The notes under the pieces are model-generated. The model searched no databases, was not told where the DNA came from, and saw only the letters and a list, made by a program, of their open reading frames with translations. A program made the position numbers and the translations under genes. Positions 10,637 through 22,285 of a DNA stretch of 64,000 bases are shown piece after piece; position 1 is the first letter of the stretch, and each line of letters opens with the position of its first letter. Location: the NCBI GenBank assembly GCA_902806575.1, contig CADCXD010000008.1, positions 2,852,001 to 2,916,000 on the forward strand, in the 5' to 3' direction. Source of the stretch: Jackrogersella multiformis (taxonomy: Eukaryota; Ascomycota; Sordariomycetes; Xylariales; Hypoxylaceae).

Positions 10637-13600
10637 ATGACGACGATCTCGCCCGTACCGATTCCAGGGCCGCCGCAGCTCCCGTTCATCGGAAACATTG
10701 CCGACATCGACGCGGAGAGTTCGATCTACTCGTTTGGAAACCTCGCGGAGAAGTATGGCGAGATCTATCAAGTTCGCATACCCGGCGGCAACCTGATATT
10801 CGTAAACACGCATGCTTTGGTCGACGAGGCTTGCGACGAGAGACGGTTCAAGAAGATACCCGGAAACGTCTTGACCGAACTCAGGGCGGGTCTCGGCGAT
10901 GGGCTGTTCACGGCGAAGCTCGAGGAGCCCAGCTGGGGCATCGCCCATCGCATTCTCATGCCGGCTTTCGGCCCGATGGGCGTCCGCGACATGTTCGACG
11001 AGATGAGAGACGTCGCCACACAGCTCGCTCTGAAATGGGCGAGGCAGGGCCCGAATAAGAGAATCAACGCGGCCGAAGATTTCACGCGCCTCACGCTCGA
11101 TACCATCGCCCTCTGCTCCATGGGATTCCGATTCAACAGCTTCTACTCCGAGACGCTGCACCCCTTCCTCGACTCCATGGTGGAGTTTCTCTTGGAGTGC
11201 GGGCGAAAAACTCAACGGCTGCCGCTGCCATCGTTCTTGTACCGATCCCAAGATAGACTGTTCCAATCCCACATCGATGTCCTCCGAAAGACGGCCGAGG
11301 CTGTCATAAGGGAGCGCGTCGCTGACGTCGCGAACGAGCGGAAGGACCTCCTCGGAGCTATGCTGAAGGGACGAGACTCGGTCACGGGGCAGAAGATGAG
11401 CGACTCGTCCATCATCGACAACCTCATCACGTTCTTGGTCGCGGGACACGAGACTACGTCCGGGACTCTATCCTACGCCATGGTGAGCTAGATTCGTTTC
11501 TCGACCGGCTGTGCTCGAAAGCTACTGTAACCTACCAGATCCCTTGCTAACCGACATTACACTACGTAGTATCGATTGTTGAAGAACCCCGACGACTATC
11601 GAAAGGTACAGCAGGAGGTCGATCAAGTAATCGGGAAGGGACCTATAACGGTAGAGCACATGCAGAAGCTGCCGTACATCTCAGCAGTTTGTCACGCTCC
11701 TAGGCCGCAGGGTCTTACCTCGCAATGCCCATAGCTGACCACGGCAGGTTCTCCGCGAAACGCTGCGCCTGGACTCGCCCATCCCGGTCTTCAACGTCTG
11801 CGCTATAGAAGATACCTTGCTGGCGGGGAAATATCCCGTGTCCAAGGGCGAGACCGTCAACTGCCTTCTCACCAAGTCGCATCTCGACCCCGCGGTTTTC
11901 GACGACCCCCTATCCTTCAAGCCGGAGAGGATGCTGGACGAGAATTTCAACAAGCTCCCGAAGAATGCCTGGAAGCCTTTCGGCAACGGCGCTCGAGCGG
12001 TGAGTAGTACCTAACATCGAGCGGTCTATACCGAACGTACCTAGGCTGAACTAATATGATGATGTAGTGTATCGGCCGGCCGTTTGCCTGGCAGGAGGCC
12101 GTTCTCGCCCTCGCCATGCTGTTCCAAAATTTCAACTTCGTCCTGGCCGACGCGGACTACGAGCTGCGCCACAAGCAGACGCTGACGATCAAACCCGACA
12201 ACTTCTTCATACGGGCTATACTACGCGACGGCTCCAACCCTACCGAGCTCGGCAACCGACTCTCCGGAGCCAAAACAGGTTCGGAGAAGCCAAAGGCCGA
12301 CGTACACGAGGCCGGCTCTAATAGCGACGACCAGGGCGAACCGATGACGATTCTTTACGGCTCTAACAGCGGTACCTGCGAATCCATGGCGCAGCGCTTA
12401 GCTCTGGACGCCGGCTCGCACGGCTACAAGGTGTCGGCCCTCGACTGCATGGACACCGCGGCGGAAAAGCTTCCCAAGGATCAGCCCATCGTCGTCATCA
12501 CCGCAAGCTACGAAGGCCAACCTCCCGACAACGCTTCCCATTTCGTGTCCTGGATCGACAGCCTAGCGGACAAGTCGGCGCTCCGCGGATCGTCTTACGC
12601 GGTCTACGGATGCGGGCACCGCGACTGGTCGCAGACGTTCCACCGGATCCCGAGGCTGGTGGACACGAGACTCGAAGAGCTCGGCGCGACGAGGATCGCG
12701 GAGCTGGGCCTCGCGGACGCCGCCGGGGAGGACATGTTTGTTTCTTTCGAGGCCTGGGAAGACGATGTAAGTTCATCTACCACCTGACGGTTTTCGCGAC
12801 GAATAGGCTCGAATCCATCATCGATATACCCGTGTTCCTATCGCGGTCGATGGTCCCTAGTCGATCGATTTCCGCATGCTGACGGACGCAGGTGCTCTGG
12901 CCGGCTTTGGACGCGCTGCGAGCTAGCAAGGGGCCGGTATCGCCGCGGGGAGCGCGGCTCGCCCCTTTGACAGTGCAGGTGTCGAACATGCGCTCGTCGA
13001 TACTAAAGCACGGCGCGGAGGAGGGCGAGGTGATCGCGACTCGGCAGATCACCGCGGACGGAGAACCCGTGAAGAAGCACGTCGAGGTTCGGCTTCCTCC
13101 TGGTACGACCTACAGGCCCGGAGACTACTTGACAGTCCTGCCTATCAACCCTAAGGGCACGGTTGAGCGAGCCATGCGCCGATTCGGATTGCCGGTAATG
13201 TAGCCCGTCTTCTTAGTCGTCCGCCTCGTAGCTCGGTCATACCTACATATCTCAGCCCCGATTTCTCCCGGCTCGGCTTGCTAACGTAACGGGTTTTAGT
13301 GGGACGCGAGCATCAGAATCGAAGGGGCCAACACGAGACTGCCTACCGACGAGCTGGTGCCTGCTCACAGCATCTTCGGCGGCTTTGTCGAGCTCGCGCA
13401 GCCGGCTACCAGGAGGAATATTCTCACGCTAGCGGATGCGGCCGACGACGAAGATCACGGTAGGATGCTGAAGACCTTGGCCGTCGATAGTTACGATTCC
13501 GAGATCCTCGCGAAGCGAGTATCGATTCTAGACCTACTAGAGACTCACCCCTCCATCAATCTACCTCTGGGTCCTTTTCTGGCGATGCTCCCACCGATGC

Positions 13601-14382
13601 GGACCCGCCAATAGTAAGTCCTCGCTATCTCTTTCTAGTATCTTTTCCAGTATATCATTTCTAGTATACCTTCCAACGAACGCCGCGAAGTAACATCTGC
13701 CCTCAGCTCGATCTCCTCGTCTCCGCTGGAAGACCCATCGGTTATATCTTTGACATTCTCGATAACCACGGAACGTGCGAGATCCGGCCGCGGCGATCAC
13801 GTCGGCGTCGCGAGCTCGTACCTGGGAGGTCTCGTGGCCGGCGACAGGCTGCGCGTATCGGTGCGGCCGTCCCACGCGGCCTTCCACCTGCCGCCGGCTC
13901 CGGAGCAGACCCCGCTGATCCTCGTGGCCGCCGGGGCCGGGATCGCGCCTTTCCGCGGGTTCATCCAAGAGCGCGAGGCGATGATCAAGTCGGGCCGCGC
14001 GCTGGCCCCCGCCGTGCTGTATCACGGCTGCCGGGAACCCGCCAGGGACGATTTATACGCCGACGAGTTCGCGGGTTGGGAGAAGGCCGGAGCCGTGACG
14101 GTCAAGCGAGCTTTTAGTAGGAAGCCGGAGATCTCGGGCGGCTGTAGATATGCTCAGGACCTACTGTGGGCTGATCGCCGTCGCCTCCTGGAGCTTTGGA
14201 GCAGGGGAGCACAGCTTTATATATGCGGCTCGCGACGGGTGAGCCAGGGGGTCGAGGAGGTTACCAAGAAAATACAGAAAGACGATGCGGAGGCGAGAGG
14301 TGAAGTTTTCACCGACGAAGATGCACAGGAGTGGTGGGACGGGCTGAGAAATGTCAGGCTTGCTATCGACGTATTTGATTAG
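10637..14382 (+). CDS. CYP505-type self-sufficient cytochrome P450:P450 reductase fusion (P450foxy/BM3-like)
   Basis: Seven exons (10637-11482, 11570-11686, 11748-11999, 12068-12766, 12892-13194, 13300-13613, 13707-14382) give 1068 residues, close to the length of Fusarium P450foxy. The P450 part has the I-helix AGHETTSG (about 269), the K-helix ExxR in LRETLR (about 325) and heme ligand Cys406 in FGNGARACIG, which spans an intron. An FMN-binding flavodoxin domain starts near 498 (LYGSNSGTCESMA). The FAD/NADPH reductase follows, with RTRQYSISS at about 842-850 (also split by an intron) and the NADPH motif VAAGAGIAPFRG. CYP505 enzymes hydroxylate fatty acids or fatty-acyl chains at sub-terminal carbons, with electrons passing NADPH-FAD-FMN-heme within one chain; some serve polyketide pathways. 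All motifs are intact. It is convergent with the FAD monooxygenase 255 bp downstream. Confidence 0.95.
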
Positions 14383-14637
14383 CTACCCCTAGGTGCCTAC
14401 TTGCCTCTTACATACCAACCAACCTTCCTACATAAGGTACCTGGGCTAGGAGGTAAATAGCTTGGCCTCGGGCACTTATTCAAATCTGCCCAAAGTAATT
14501 CTTGGATGACTTGAAGTTATTACGAATCATATTCCTATGAAATTAAAGTGCTAGGTATAACGAATACCCAAACCAAGCTAGAAGAATCCATTAAACCCCC
14601 ACCGAGCGAGAAATAATAAAAGCCGGAAGACCCCGGT

Positions 14638-16079
14638 TTATACGACCACTGCTGCGGCGGGGGGCAGTCGCGCGCGGACGATAGGAGAATCTCCCGTGAT
14701 CGCATCCCAGTCGTGAGCGGCGAAGGCAGCCTCGCGGCTCCTCATGACGGCTTCGAGGGCTCGGGGTACCATCTCGGCTTCGTACGAGTCGACGGCTGCT
14801 TCTTGATCGATCTCGCCGTCGCGGATCTTCTTCAGCTGGTCCACCAGCAGCGCCGCGTCGAGGATTCCTTGGTTCGCCCCCTCGCCGCGATACATGGTCA
14901 TCGCGTGGGCGCTGTCTCCGGCGAGCGTCACGCGGCCCGCTCGGTTGTCCCATCTACGGCACGGGTAATCTGCAAGTCTGATAGCGGTGGTGGAGCCGAT
15001 GTCGTCGGGTATGTCCATCACGATACTCCGGAGAGGTTCGGCAAAGGTGCTCGCACGACGCTTCATCATTTCAACGCGCGCCCTGTCGGTTTCCGGGATG
15101 GCATCCGAGATTGGGTCTTTCACTATCCAAGAAATAATGACTTGAGCATCGTAAGAATACCGCCCGTCGGGTTCTTCGAAAGAATCCTATCCCGCCGTTA
15201 GAAATCGACGCCGTCGAGATCGTGGCCCTGTCCGACTTACGTGGATGCTGTACCAGAGGAAGTTCCCAGTCCCCGGATGCAAGCCTTGGAACAGCAGCGG
15301 GTCGAGCGCGCGGACAGGCGCTGCTTGCTCCGGAGTGAAGTGGCGCACAACACCCACGAGGTTGATCGGCAGGGGATCTAGAGCATAGTCGCTAGGTAGG
15401 AGATGCTTCCGGACATTGCTCTGGCTCCCGTCGGCGCCGACCAGCAGCGTCCCGCCTGCGGATGTGCCGTCCTCGAAGTGCGCCCTCACGCCCTCGCCGA
15501 CCTCTTCTACGGATGTAAGCTTTTTGCCTTCTCGCATGTCGATGCCGTCGGCAAGTACGCTTCTTAGCTTTTGCCGATGTAGACGAAGGCGGTTTTTCGA
15601 GGGAGGAATCCTGAACTGGATCCCACTTTAGACGTAATTAAGACGGGTTCGTCTTGCGGCTTAGGATAGGAATAAGGAGCTCACTGACGCTGTTTCGCAG
15701 TTGAGGAATAGAAAATTACCCATGTCATTCTTCAACGACCTATCCACCACAGCCTTTACTCTGTTAGCATATTTAGCATATTTCATATTTTATGCCTAGG
15801 AGCCTGGTAGGTATAGGTAGGTACCTAACTTAGGTAGGTAGATAGAAGGTAGGTAGCTGGATATTTCACTCATATACGTACATTGGGTAAGTTAGCCGCC
15901 GCTCTTGGCCCTATCGTCCTCTTCAAGGCGTCCAAGCACCAGTGTAATGTTAAAGACCAGCCATGCCTACGAGATGCTTCCGTGTCCCTTTCGAATACTG
16001 TGTAAGGGATGTCATTTTCGCGACAACCTTGAGCAATAGTTAGCCCAACGACACCGCCTCCGATAATTAAGATGTGCAT
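14638..16079 (-). CDS. FAD-dependent monooxygenase (salicylate hydroxylase-like)
   Basis: Four minus-strand exons, 16079-15882, 15753-15685, 15615-15241 and 15186-14638, all joined in phase 0, encode 396 residues. The N-terminus has the FAD dinucleotide fold MHILIIGGGVVGL (GxGxxG at 7-12) and the usual ERD acid after the second strand. Later come GADGSQSNVR (the DG motif) and AGDSAHAMTMYRGEGANQG (GD motif at about 304-305), so this is a group A flavoprotein monooxygenase. Such enzymes use NAD(P)H and O2 to hydroxylate aromatic or polyketide substrates; the substrate here is unknown. An upstream in-frame ATG at 16121 would add 14 residues, but starting at MHIL fits the family better. The C-terminus PPAAAVVV is unusual. 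Its position beside CYP505 and ALDH suggests shared use, not proved. Confidence 0.9.
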
Positions 16080-16989
16080 TCTATTCCGCCCGGCGAACTC
16101 TTCGTTAGTCCGATATATCATTACAAAGGTGACGGAGGGATTGGATTACAACAGCTTACAATTTCCCCGCTTCATATTTACGGCCACCTTTACCGAGGCT
16201 GCTACCGGTATCTATGTAAGCACCAAGCAGGTAAGACAAGTACCTAAATAGGTAAGTCATGAGGTGTTACTCTGTATAATTCCTAGGTGCTCTGGTAAGA
16301 TAATTCCAAGCTTACCTATCTACCTACCGGTTATAGGATTCTCTCGATACTTGATATTTGGTACCTATATAAACAAGGGAAGTCGGGATGAAGTGATTTA
16401 CATGAATCCTATACCTGCTTAAGGTACCTAGATAGTTGATTAAATCAAGCAAACACTAGGATTCACGGATGCTATTAATAGATACGTTGGTTCCGGCACA
16501 ATCAAAATAGGCTGGTACTTAAGGGTGTAGGTATGCGAAAATGATACAGAAGCAAGAAACAGGGATATATCGGTGAGCGCGAACCGCATAACTTCTTCGT
16601 CCGTATAAATACCGAGGGAAGTAAATAACATACCTCATACGGTGGCGGTAAGTATCCACCACAGAGGCCTTAACATGAAATCGATGCGGCGCCGCATCAA
16701 GGGACATCCATGAATTACAAGCATCTGACTCCTTGGCCTCGGGATCTGCTCGTTTGGCAACGTACGTACTAGGGCAGAGTGATTCGATCATTGGATAGAA
16801 CCCGAAGTTTCGTGGAATCGGCGGTATATGATACGAAAAATTTATATAACTCGTACGCCGTACGCCGCAGACCAAAATTGACATGTATCGTAAGGCTCTC
16901 AGGTGTTCTCTCTATAAGTATTGCGATAAGTAGGTGCAGTAAGTTCCGATTCAGTTCCCATCATCACTCTTGCACCAAGCCGTACGACC
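16080..16989. other. Intergenic spacer
   Basis: No supported gene. The 121-codon minus-strand frame at 16519-16884 has no recognisable composition or splice partner and is treated as chance. CTAGG/GGTAGG motifs recur, for example near 16280 and 16425. The spacer separates two divergent genes and should hold both promoters. Confidence 0.55.
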
Positions 16990-18049
16990 ATGGCATCCAT
17001 AATCAGCAATACGGCTCTAAAGTATGCGGCCTTGTCAGGTTTCGCTATCTCCTTATATGTTTCCTCGGTATCGCCAGCATCCGCGGCGATCATACAAGGT
17101 CGCGATGCAGCAGTTTCCGCGAACGACTGGGACCCGGTACTCAAAGGAGATCAGGACGCAGCATGTGCCGACCTCGCCGTAATCTTCGCCCGAGGAACCT
17201 TCGATAAAGGGTAAGACGCACGCAATCGGCAACAGAGGCTCTCGCCGTACTGACGAAGCCGAGCTAGAAACCTAGGGCCCTGGGTCGGCGGCCCGTTTCG
17301 CGACGCCCTAGCCAGCCAGCCGTCGGGCATCAAGATAGCAGTGCAGGGCGTCAGCGTCGACGACTACCCGGCCGACCTAGCCGGGTACGTCATCGAAGGC
17401 GGATCGGATAGCTGCGGAAAGAGTCTAGGCTCGGCGGTGCAGACGTATAACTCCCGCTGCACGAATTCCAAGATTGCCGTCTGGGGGTGGAGGTGAGTTA
17501 AACTGTGAACTGCGAACTGTGAACCGAGCAACCGCTCCCGCCTCTTCGTCGCTGATACCTTGAACGATACCCAGCCAAGGCGCGCTGTGTGCCCGTAAAT
17601 CCATGAGCGAGCTCGGCGACGCAGCAGCCGACGTCATCGCGCTCGGGGTGTTCGGCGACCCGGTCGGAATCTGGCAGGACAGCGTCAGATATCCGGAGAT
17701 GCCGCAGAGCGCCACGCTGCTATCGTACTGTGAGAGGACGACGCCAGACCCGCTATGCGCCGACCCCGCGGACGACCTCCCGCACAGCGCGGCGGGCTTG
17801 TTCGACAGGCTAGCGGCCATGTGGAAGCAGGTCGACTCGACGCACATGAACGACGCCCAGAGGGAGGCGCTCGCGGACCTGATCGCCGAGCTGCTGAGGC
17901 AAGCGAAGGACCTGCTCGGCCAGCTCGCGGGGGACGTGGTCGGCGGTCATCTGAGACGCTGGATGCTGACGCCCGAGCACTTTTGGTACGGGATCGACGG
18001 GACGGTCGAAACGGCCGTGGATGACCTGATCCGAGTATATCGGGGATGA
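16990..18049 (+). CDS. Secreted cutinase-family serine hydrolase with C-terminal extension
   Basis: Three exons, 16990-17210, 17268-17492 and 17575-18049, give 306 residues. The second intron splits the catalytic Ser codon: AG|C restores the nucleophile elbow GWSQG (Ser149). The N-terminus has a hydrophobic signal-like stretch (about 10-33, ending SPASA). Cutinase hallmarks follow: CADLAVIFARGTFDKG (Cys59), YPADLAGY, GVFGDP, the catalytic Asp207 in CERTTPDPLC (DxxC with Cys201 and Cys210) and the putative catalytic His219. Cutinases are about 200-230 residues; this one continues about 80 residues past the His with a charged helical tail. The usual Gly-Tyr-Ser-Gln-Gly elbow is Gly-Trp-Ser-Gln-Gly. 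The enzyme should hydrolyse ester polymers such as cutin or related acyl esters outside the cell; acetylxylan esterase-like activity is an alternative. Confidence 0.88.
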
Positions 18050-18529
18050 AATTGAGAAAGTGAGAAATTGTAAGATATCACATATCGGAGTGAAATGAGA
18101 GTAGATACATATGTACATAGGTACATTAGGTACATATGTATGTAAGGTTGGTGGAAGTTTCTAGTTAGGTACCTAGGTACATAATATGACGACATGTGAA
18201 TGTACCTAGATACCTTGACTTCTTTATCTTATCAATACCTTAGGTAACTCTAGGTAAGTAGGTACCTATATCGATAAAAGCAATAGCTCCCGGTACCTAG
18301 GTACATAATGTAGCCCTAAGACACTTGGCATCTTACATTCACTTACATCCACTTACGTTCACATACCTCTTACATTCACATTCACCTGCTTACCTCTTAC
18401 CTACCACCAACAGGTAACTTCGAATATCTACCTCCTACCTTGGTAGATCAACTACTATATACACTACCTAGGTATACACCATCCAGATCACTGTCCAACC
18501 CATCATCAAATTTCTACATCGTCATCGCG
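18050..18529. promoter_or_regulatory. Spacer and leader of the DUF92 gene, with palindromes and a pyrimidine-rich tract
   Basis: Dense CTAGG palindromes (about 18170-18182, 18246-18272, 18292-18304, 18465-18475) are followed by a C/T-rich tract at about 18320-18420 with repeated TTACATTCA-like units. Pyrimidine tracts of this kind are common just upstream of fungal transcription starts, so it probably belongs to the downstream promoter or 5' leader. Its regulatory role is inferred. Confidence 0.4.
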
Positions 18530-19663
18530 ATGAAAGCCATCGTCGCCGTCCCCGCGACGCTCGCGCTCGTCTTCCGAGCGTACTCGCACAAGTCGCTCAC
18601 GCCTCTCGGCATCCTCGCCGCCGCGCTCACCGCCGCCGCCCACGCCGTTCACCCTTGGAACCTGCCCTTCGTCCTGCTCTGCGTCTTCTTCCTGGCCGGC
18701 ACCCGCGCCACCAAGGTCAAGGCCCACGTCAAGGCCGGCCTCACCTTGAACGCCCAGGGCAGCACCGGAGGCGAGGGCCCCAGGACCCACGTCCAGGTCC
18801 TCGCCAACTCGCTGGTGGCCTCCATCTTGTCCCTGCTGCACGCCTACCAGCTGCGCGCACGGCGCGATGCCGTCCTCGCCCGCGGGGAACTCCCCCAGGG
18901 CTCGTTCTGCTACGCGTGGGGCGGCGATGTCCTCGTCGTCGGGATCATCGCCAACTACGCCGCCGTGAGCGCCGACACCTTCTCCTCCGAGCTGGGCATC
19001 TTGTCGCGAAGCACTCCGAGGCTGATCACGTCCTTCTCGCTCCGGAAGGTGCCGCGCGGCACGAACGGCGGCGTCACGCTGTGGGGGCTGGTCGCCGGCC
19101 TCCTCGGATCCATGATCGTCGTGGCCGCGTCGCTGATGTTCCTCCCGTTCTGCGGCGAAGGCACGGAGGGCAAGATCGGCGGCGGCGAGATCTGGTCCCT
19201 CGGCCAGAAGGCCGCGCTGGCTTGGGGGCTGAGCTTCTGGGGCGCGCTGGGAAGCCTCCTGGACAGTTTCTTAGGGGGGTGGTTCCAGAGGAGCGTGCGG
19301 GACGTGCGATCCGGGAAGATCGTCGAGGGCGAAGGCGGCATTCGCGTTCTGACCTCGTCCAAAGATGCCGAACCCAGCTCCCACGAGCCCGCCGGCGAGA
19401 AGGGAGGCGATGCCGTCCAGAAACAGGCCCCCCTCGAGGTCGGCGCGGATAGTTCCTCCGCCAGAGACCCCTACGACCCGAAAGACAAGCATCGCAGCTC
19501 TCATTTCGGCGACCACAAGCCCACGCGGATTACCGAGAGCGGATTCGACCTGCTGGATAATAACGACGTCAACTTCTTAATGGCATTTATGATGAGCGTC
19601 GGCGCGATGGCGATAGCTAGCTGGTACTGGGGGGTGCCTCTGGAGAGTATATTGGAGGTTTGA
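18530..19663 (+). CDS. TMEM19/DUF92 family integral membrane protein
   Basis: A single exon of 377 residues starts at MKAIVAVPATL; an in-frame ATG at 18440 would add 30 residues without family support. The protein has about six hydrophobic spans (around 1-55, 130-150, 190-220, 235-260 and the C-terminal MAFMMSVGAMAIAS region). It carries the diagnostic DUF92 block: SADTFSSELGILSR, TPRLIT and VPRGTNGGVTLWGLVAGLLGS. A charged hydrophilic loop (about 275-345) precedes the last span. Homologues include human TMEM19 and plant/cyanobacterial VTE6-like proteins; VTE6 is a phytyl-phosphate kinase, but the fungal role is not established. The frame is intact. Confidence 0.92.
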   Translation: MKAIVAVPATLALVFRAYSHKSLTPLGILAAALTAAAHAVHPWNLPFVLLCVFFLAGTRATKVKAHVKAGLTLNAQGSTGGEGPRTHVQVLANSLVASILSLLHAYQLRARRDAVLARGELPQGSFCYAWGGDVLVVGIIANYAAVSADTFSSELGILSRSTPRLITSFSLRKVPRGTNGGVTLWGLVAGLLGSMIVVAASLMFLPFCGEGTEGKIGGGEIWSLGQKAALAWGLSFWGALGSLLDSFLGGWFQRSVRDVRSGKIVEGEGGIRVLTSSKDAEPSSHEPAGEKGGDAVQKQAPLEVGADSSSARDPYDPKDKHRSSHFGDHKPTRITESGFDLLDNNDVNFLMAFMMSVGAMAIASWYWGVPLESILEV

Positions 19664-20032
19664 AGGTGCTCACGAGACTTGACGATATGTACGCAATGGT
19701 TAACAACGCGGCGTGGGGTTGTATCGGGCTGGTGGTTACGTAGCTAGGTACCTCATAGGTAATTATGACATCCATTTCACGAACCGGTCCCCGGCTAGGG
19801 TAGATACAAACCCGCTCGTTTTTCTCTTCCAGGCGGGAGGCATAGGCGGCTAAAACTAGACTCGAATTTTAGGATCGATTGATGGCTAGCTCCCTTTTTG
19901 TCTTCGGTTTGTTATTTTCGCTCTAGAGACGCCACAAGACGCCGAGATACATATTCTAACCCAAACAAAGGATGCCGTGCGATATTACCGATACGGCATC
20001 ATCGATCTCACGGCCTTTCGAATGCTCTGCCC
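19664..20032. other. Spacer between convergent genes
   Basis: Lies between the 3' ends of the DUF92 gene and the sedolisin gene, with one CTAGGTACC motif near 19744. It probably holds both 3' UTRs. No gene seen. Confidence 0.5.
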
Positions 20033-22285
20033 CTACGGCAAGGCCATAAAAGTCTCCAGCAGCTTCGGATAATCCGGGGTGCCCAACCCGCTCGCAGGAT
20101 CCCAGCCCTCCACCGCCGCGAAGCCCTCGATGTCGCATATGGAATTATTACCAGTCGCGACGTCGTCGAAGATGCCGGGGTTGGCGTAGAGCACGGGGTT
20201 CACAAATCCTATCGTAGGCTTCCCCGCGGCCAGCCTCTCCTCGTTGATCCGGTTGAACATGCCACCCACCAGCGGCGTCGCGGCAGAGGTCCCGTCGGCC
20301 ACGCCTAGCTCGCCGAGGACGGCCACGGCCACGTTCTTGCCCAGGGCAGAGAGGTCCGGGAACCCCCTGCCGGAGCTGTTGTACATGCTCGACCGCCCCG
20401 GGTCGTGGGCTGCGAAGTACGCCGAGATGGCCGCCTGCTGGTATTCCGGTCGCGGGTAATACCACGAGAACCCGCCGGACGACGCCCAGGAGGAGTCCTG
20501 GGCTACCGTCTGGCTACCGTTCGACTGCAGCATCGTGGCGCCCACTGATGTGATATATGGGCAGCTATTTCGAGGGTCAGCCGCGGAGTCCGTCTCGAGA
20601 TATAAAAATCTGGGAGGCTAGGAGGCTGGGAAGCTAGAAGGCATACTTTCCGGGGTGCGAGGCATAGAAGGAACCATAGTTCGAGGGCCTGCATTCGCGA
20701 GTCGCGAGCGGACCGCTGTTCCCGGCGGAACCCACGACGGTGACGCCTCGGAGGCCCAGCTTCATCCACCTGGATACTGGTTAGCAACTATACCCAACTC
20801 AACTCGACTCGACTCCCACTTCGCAGGTTGATGCTGACAGGCGGGGCGACTTACTCGTTGCATTGCCGCATCTGGTAGTTGACGCCGTAGGTGGACTCCG
20901 CCCTCGAATACGACATCGAGATGACGTTGGTCGGCTTGTATACGCCGCACATGCGCTCCCCCTTGTAGGTGCCGGGGTCGAAGGGTTCCGGCCGGCCCGG
21001 GGCGGTGACGTTTCGGTGGTTGGGGTAGCCGGGGTCGTACTGCGCGTTGTCGCCCGTTTCGCCGTACGCGGAGTAGTCGCAATAGGACTGTATTTCGATG
21101 GCGCTTAGCAGTCTGTCATCTTAGAGGAATGGGAAGAAATTCAGAAATGGGAAATGGAAAGAAAATATTCGAAACTGAAAGAGCTTACGCCGTCGATAGC
21201 ATCGAGGAAGGTGTTGAAAAGACCAAAATACGCATTAGAGGAATGGAGAGTATAGTATTCGTCGTCGGTCTGGTAGACCGTCGTCGTCTGGGGATATATG
21301 ATGGGGTAAGCAATGTCGAGGTCGAGGTCCGCCTCGTCGGGCTGGCTGACGTAGGTGTCATCTTCGTCGTAGTGCCAGACGGCCAGGTCGATGCTCAAGT
21401 TCACCGGGCGGGTGCCTTGGGGTATGTTAGGAGCGTACGTCTTGAAGAACAGGTCCAGGTCCTTATCCTGGTACCATGATCCTCTCTGAAAGAACCCCAT
21501 GGAGTTGTTGGGATGCGCCTTGTCCGCCGGCGGGATGTTGTAGAGCTGCGAGATGCATTCCGGCGTCGCCACCTCGGAGCAGCCGGTTTGCCGACGCTTC
21601 GGATCCCCTCCCGAGCGCGCCGTCTTCTTGTCGCGTCCGGCTCGGCGTCGGAGTCGCGTTTCGAGGCTGCTCGACTCCTTGACTTCGGCCGCGACAACAC
21701 CCGGATATACAAAGTCGACGTATTCGCTCAGTCGCGCCGGAACGTGGTATCTATCAATATCAGCCAAGTGCGGCCGAACGCGACACGGCAGGATTAAACT
21801 CACTCGTCGCAGCCCGCGGCGAACCGCCCGCCCTCGCCCTCGTACAGCCAGTACTCCGTGTCGAGGAGCCTCTCGGCCTCCCGCACCGTCGCGTTGAAGA
21901 CGAGCCAGCCCCTGCTCGCGGCGAGCGCCACACGGCCGCCGTCGATCCCCGACGAGACCAACCAGCCGCGCACCTCCTCGGCGGCATCGGCCGGCGGCGC
22001 GAACATGCGGACGACCTCGTCGGGCTTCCAGTGTCTCCCGTAGTTGGCGGACCGCGGATCCGACACGTCCATCAGCAGCTCGTAGCCGCGGTCCAGGTTC
22101 TGCTGCCTGAGGCCCACGCGCATCTCGAAGACGTCGTCCGACGGGGATCGGTGGCGCTTGTTCCAGGCTAGCGCGTGGTGGGCGCTGCGCCGCTCGTGGA
22201 CTACGGACTGGCGTGCCGGGGCCGGGGATGTGACTATGGCGCCCGCGGCGGCTAGCATCCCGATACAGGACCGTCTCAGAGTCAT
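20033..22285 (-). CDS. Secreted sedolisin (S53) protease, tripeptidyl-peptidase type
   Basis: Five minus-strand exons, 22285-21804, 21750-21189, 21087-20855, 20769-20647 and 20564-20033, give 643 residues. A signal peptide-like start (MTLRRSCIGMLAAAGAIV) leads into the pro-kumamolisin propeptide (about 40-180, with DPRSANYGRHW and EYHVPARLSEYVD). The mature domain carries the catalytic Glu300 and Asp304 in DEADLDLD and the catalytic Ser560 in DGTSAATP. The C-terminal calcium site region is GWDPASGLGTPDY. Sedolisins are acid-active endo- or tripeptidyl-peptidases secreted by fungi for protein digestion. The junction of exons 4 and 5 (SHPG-N-CPYITSVG) is a little shorter than usual but in phase with good splice sites. 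All catalytic residues are present. Confidence 0.92.

Noticed and set aside
16519..16884. 121-codon minus-strand frame
   Set aside because: No recognisable motif, poor codon bias and an open frame on the other strand as well; most likely chance.
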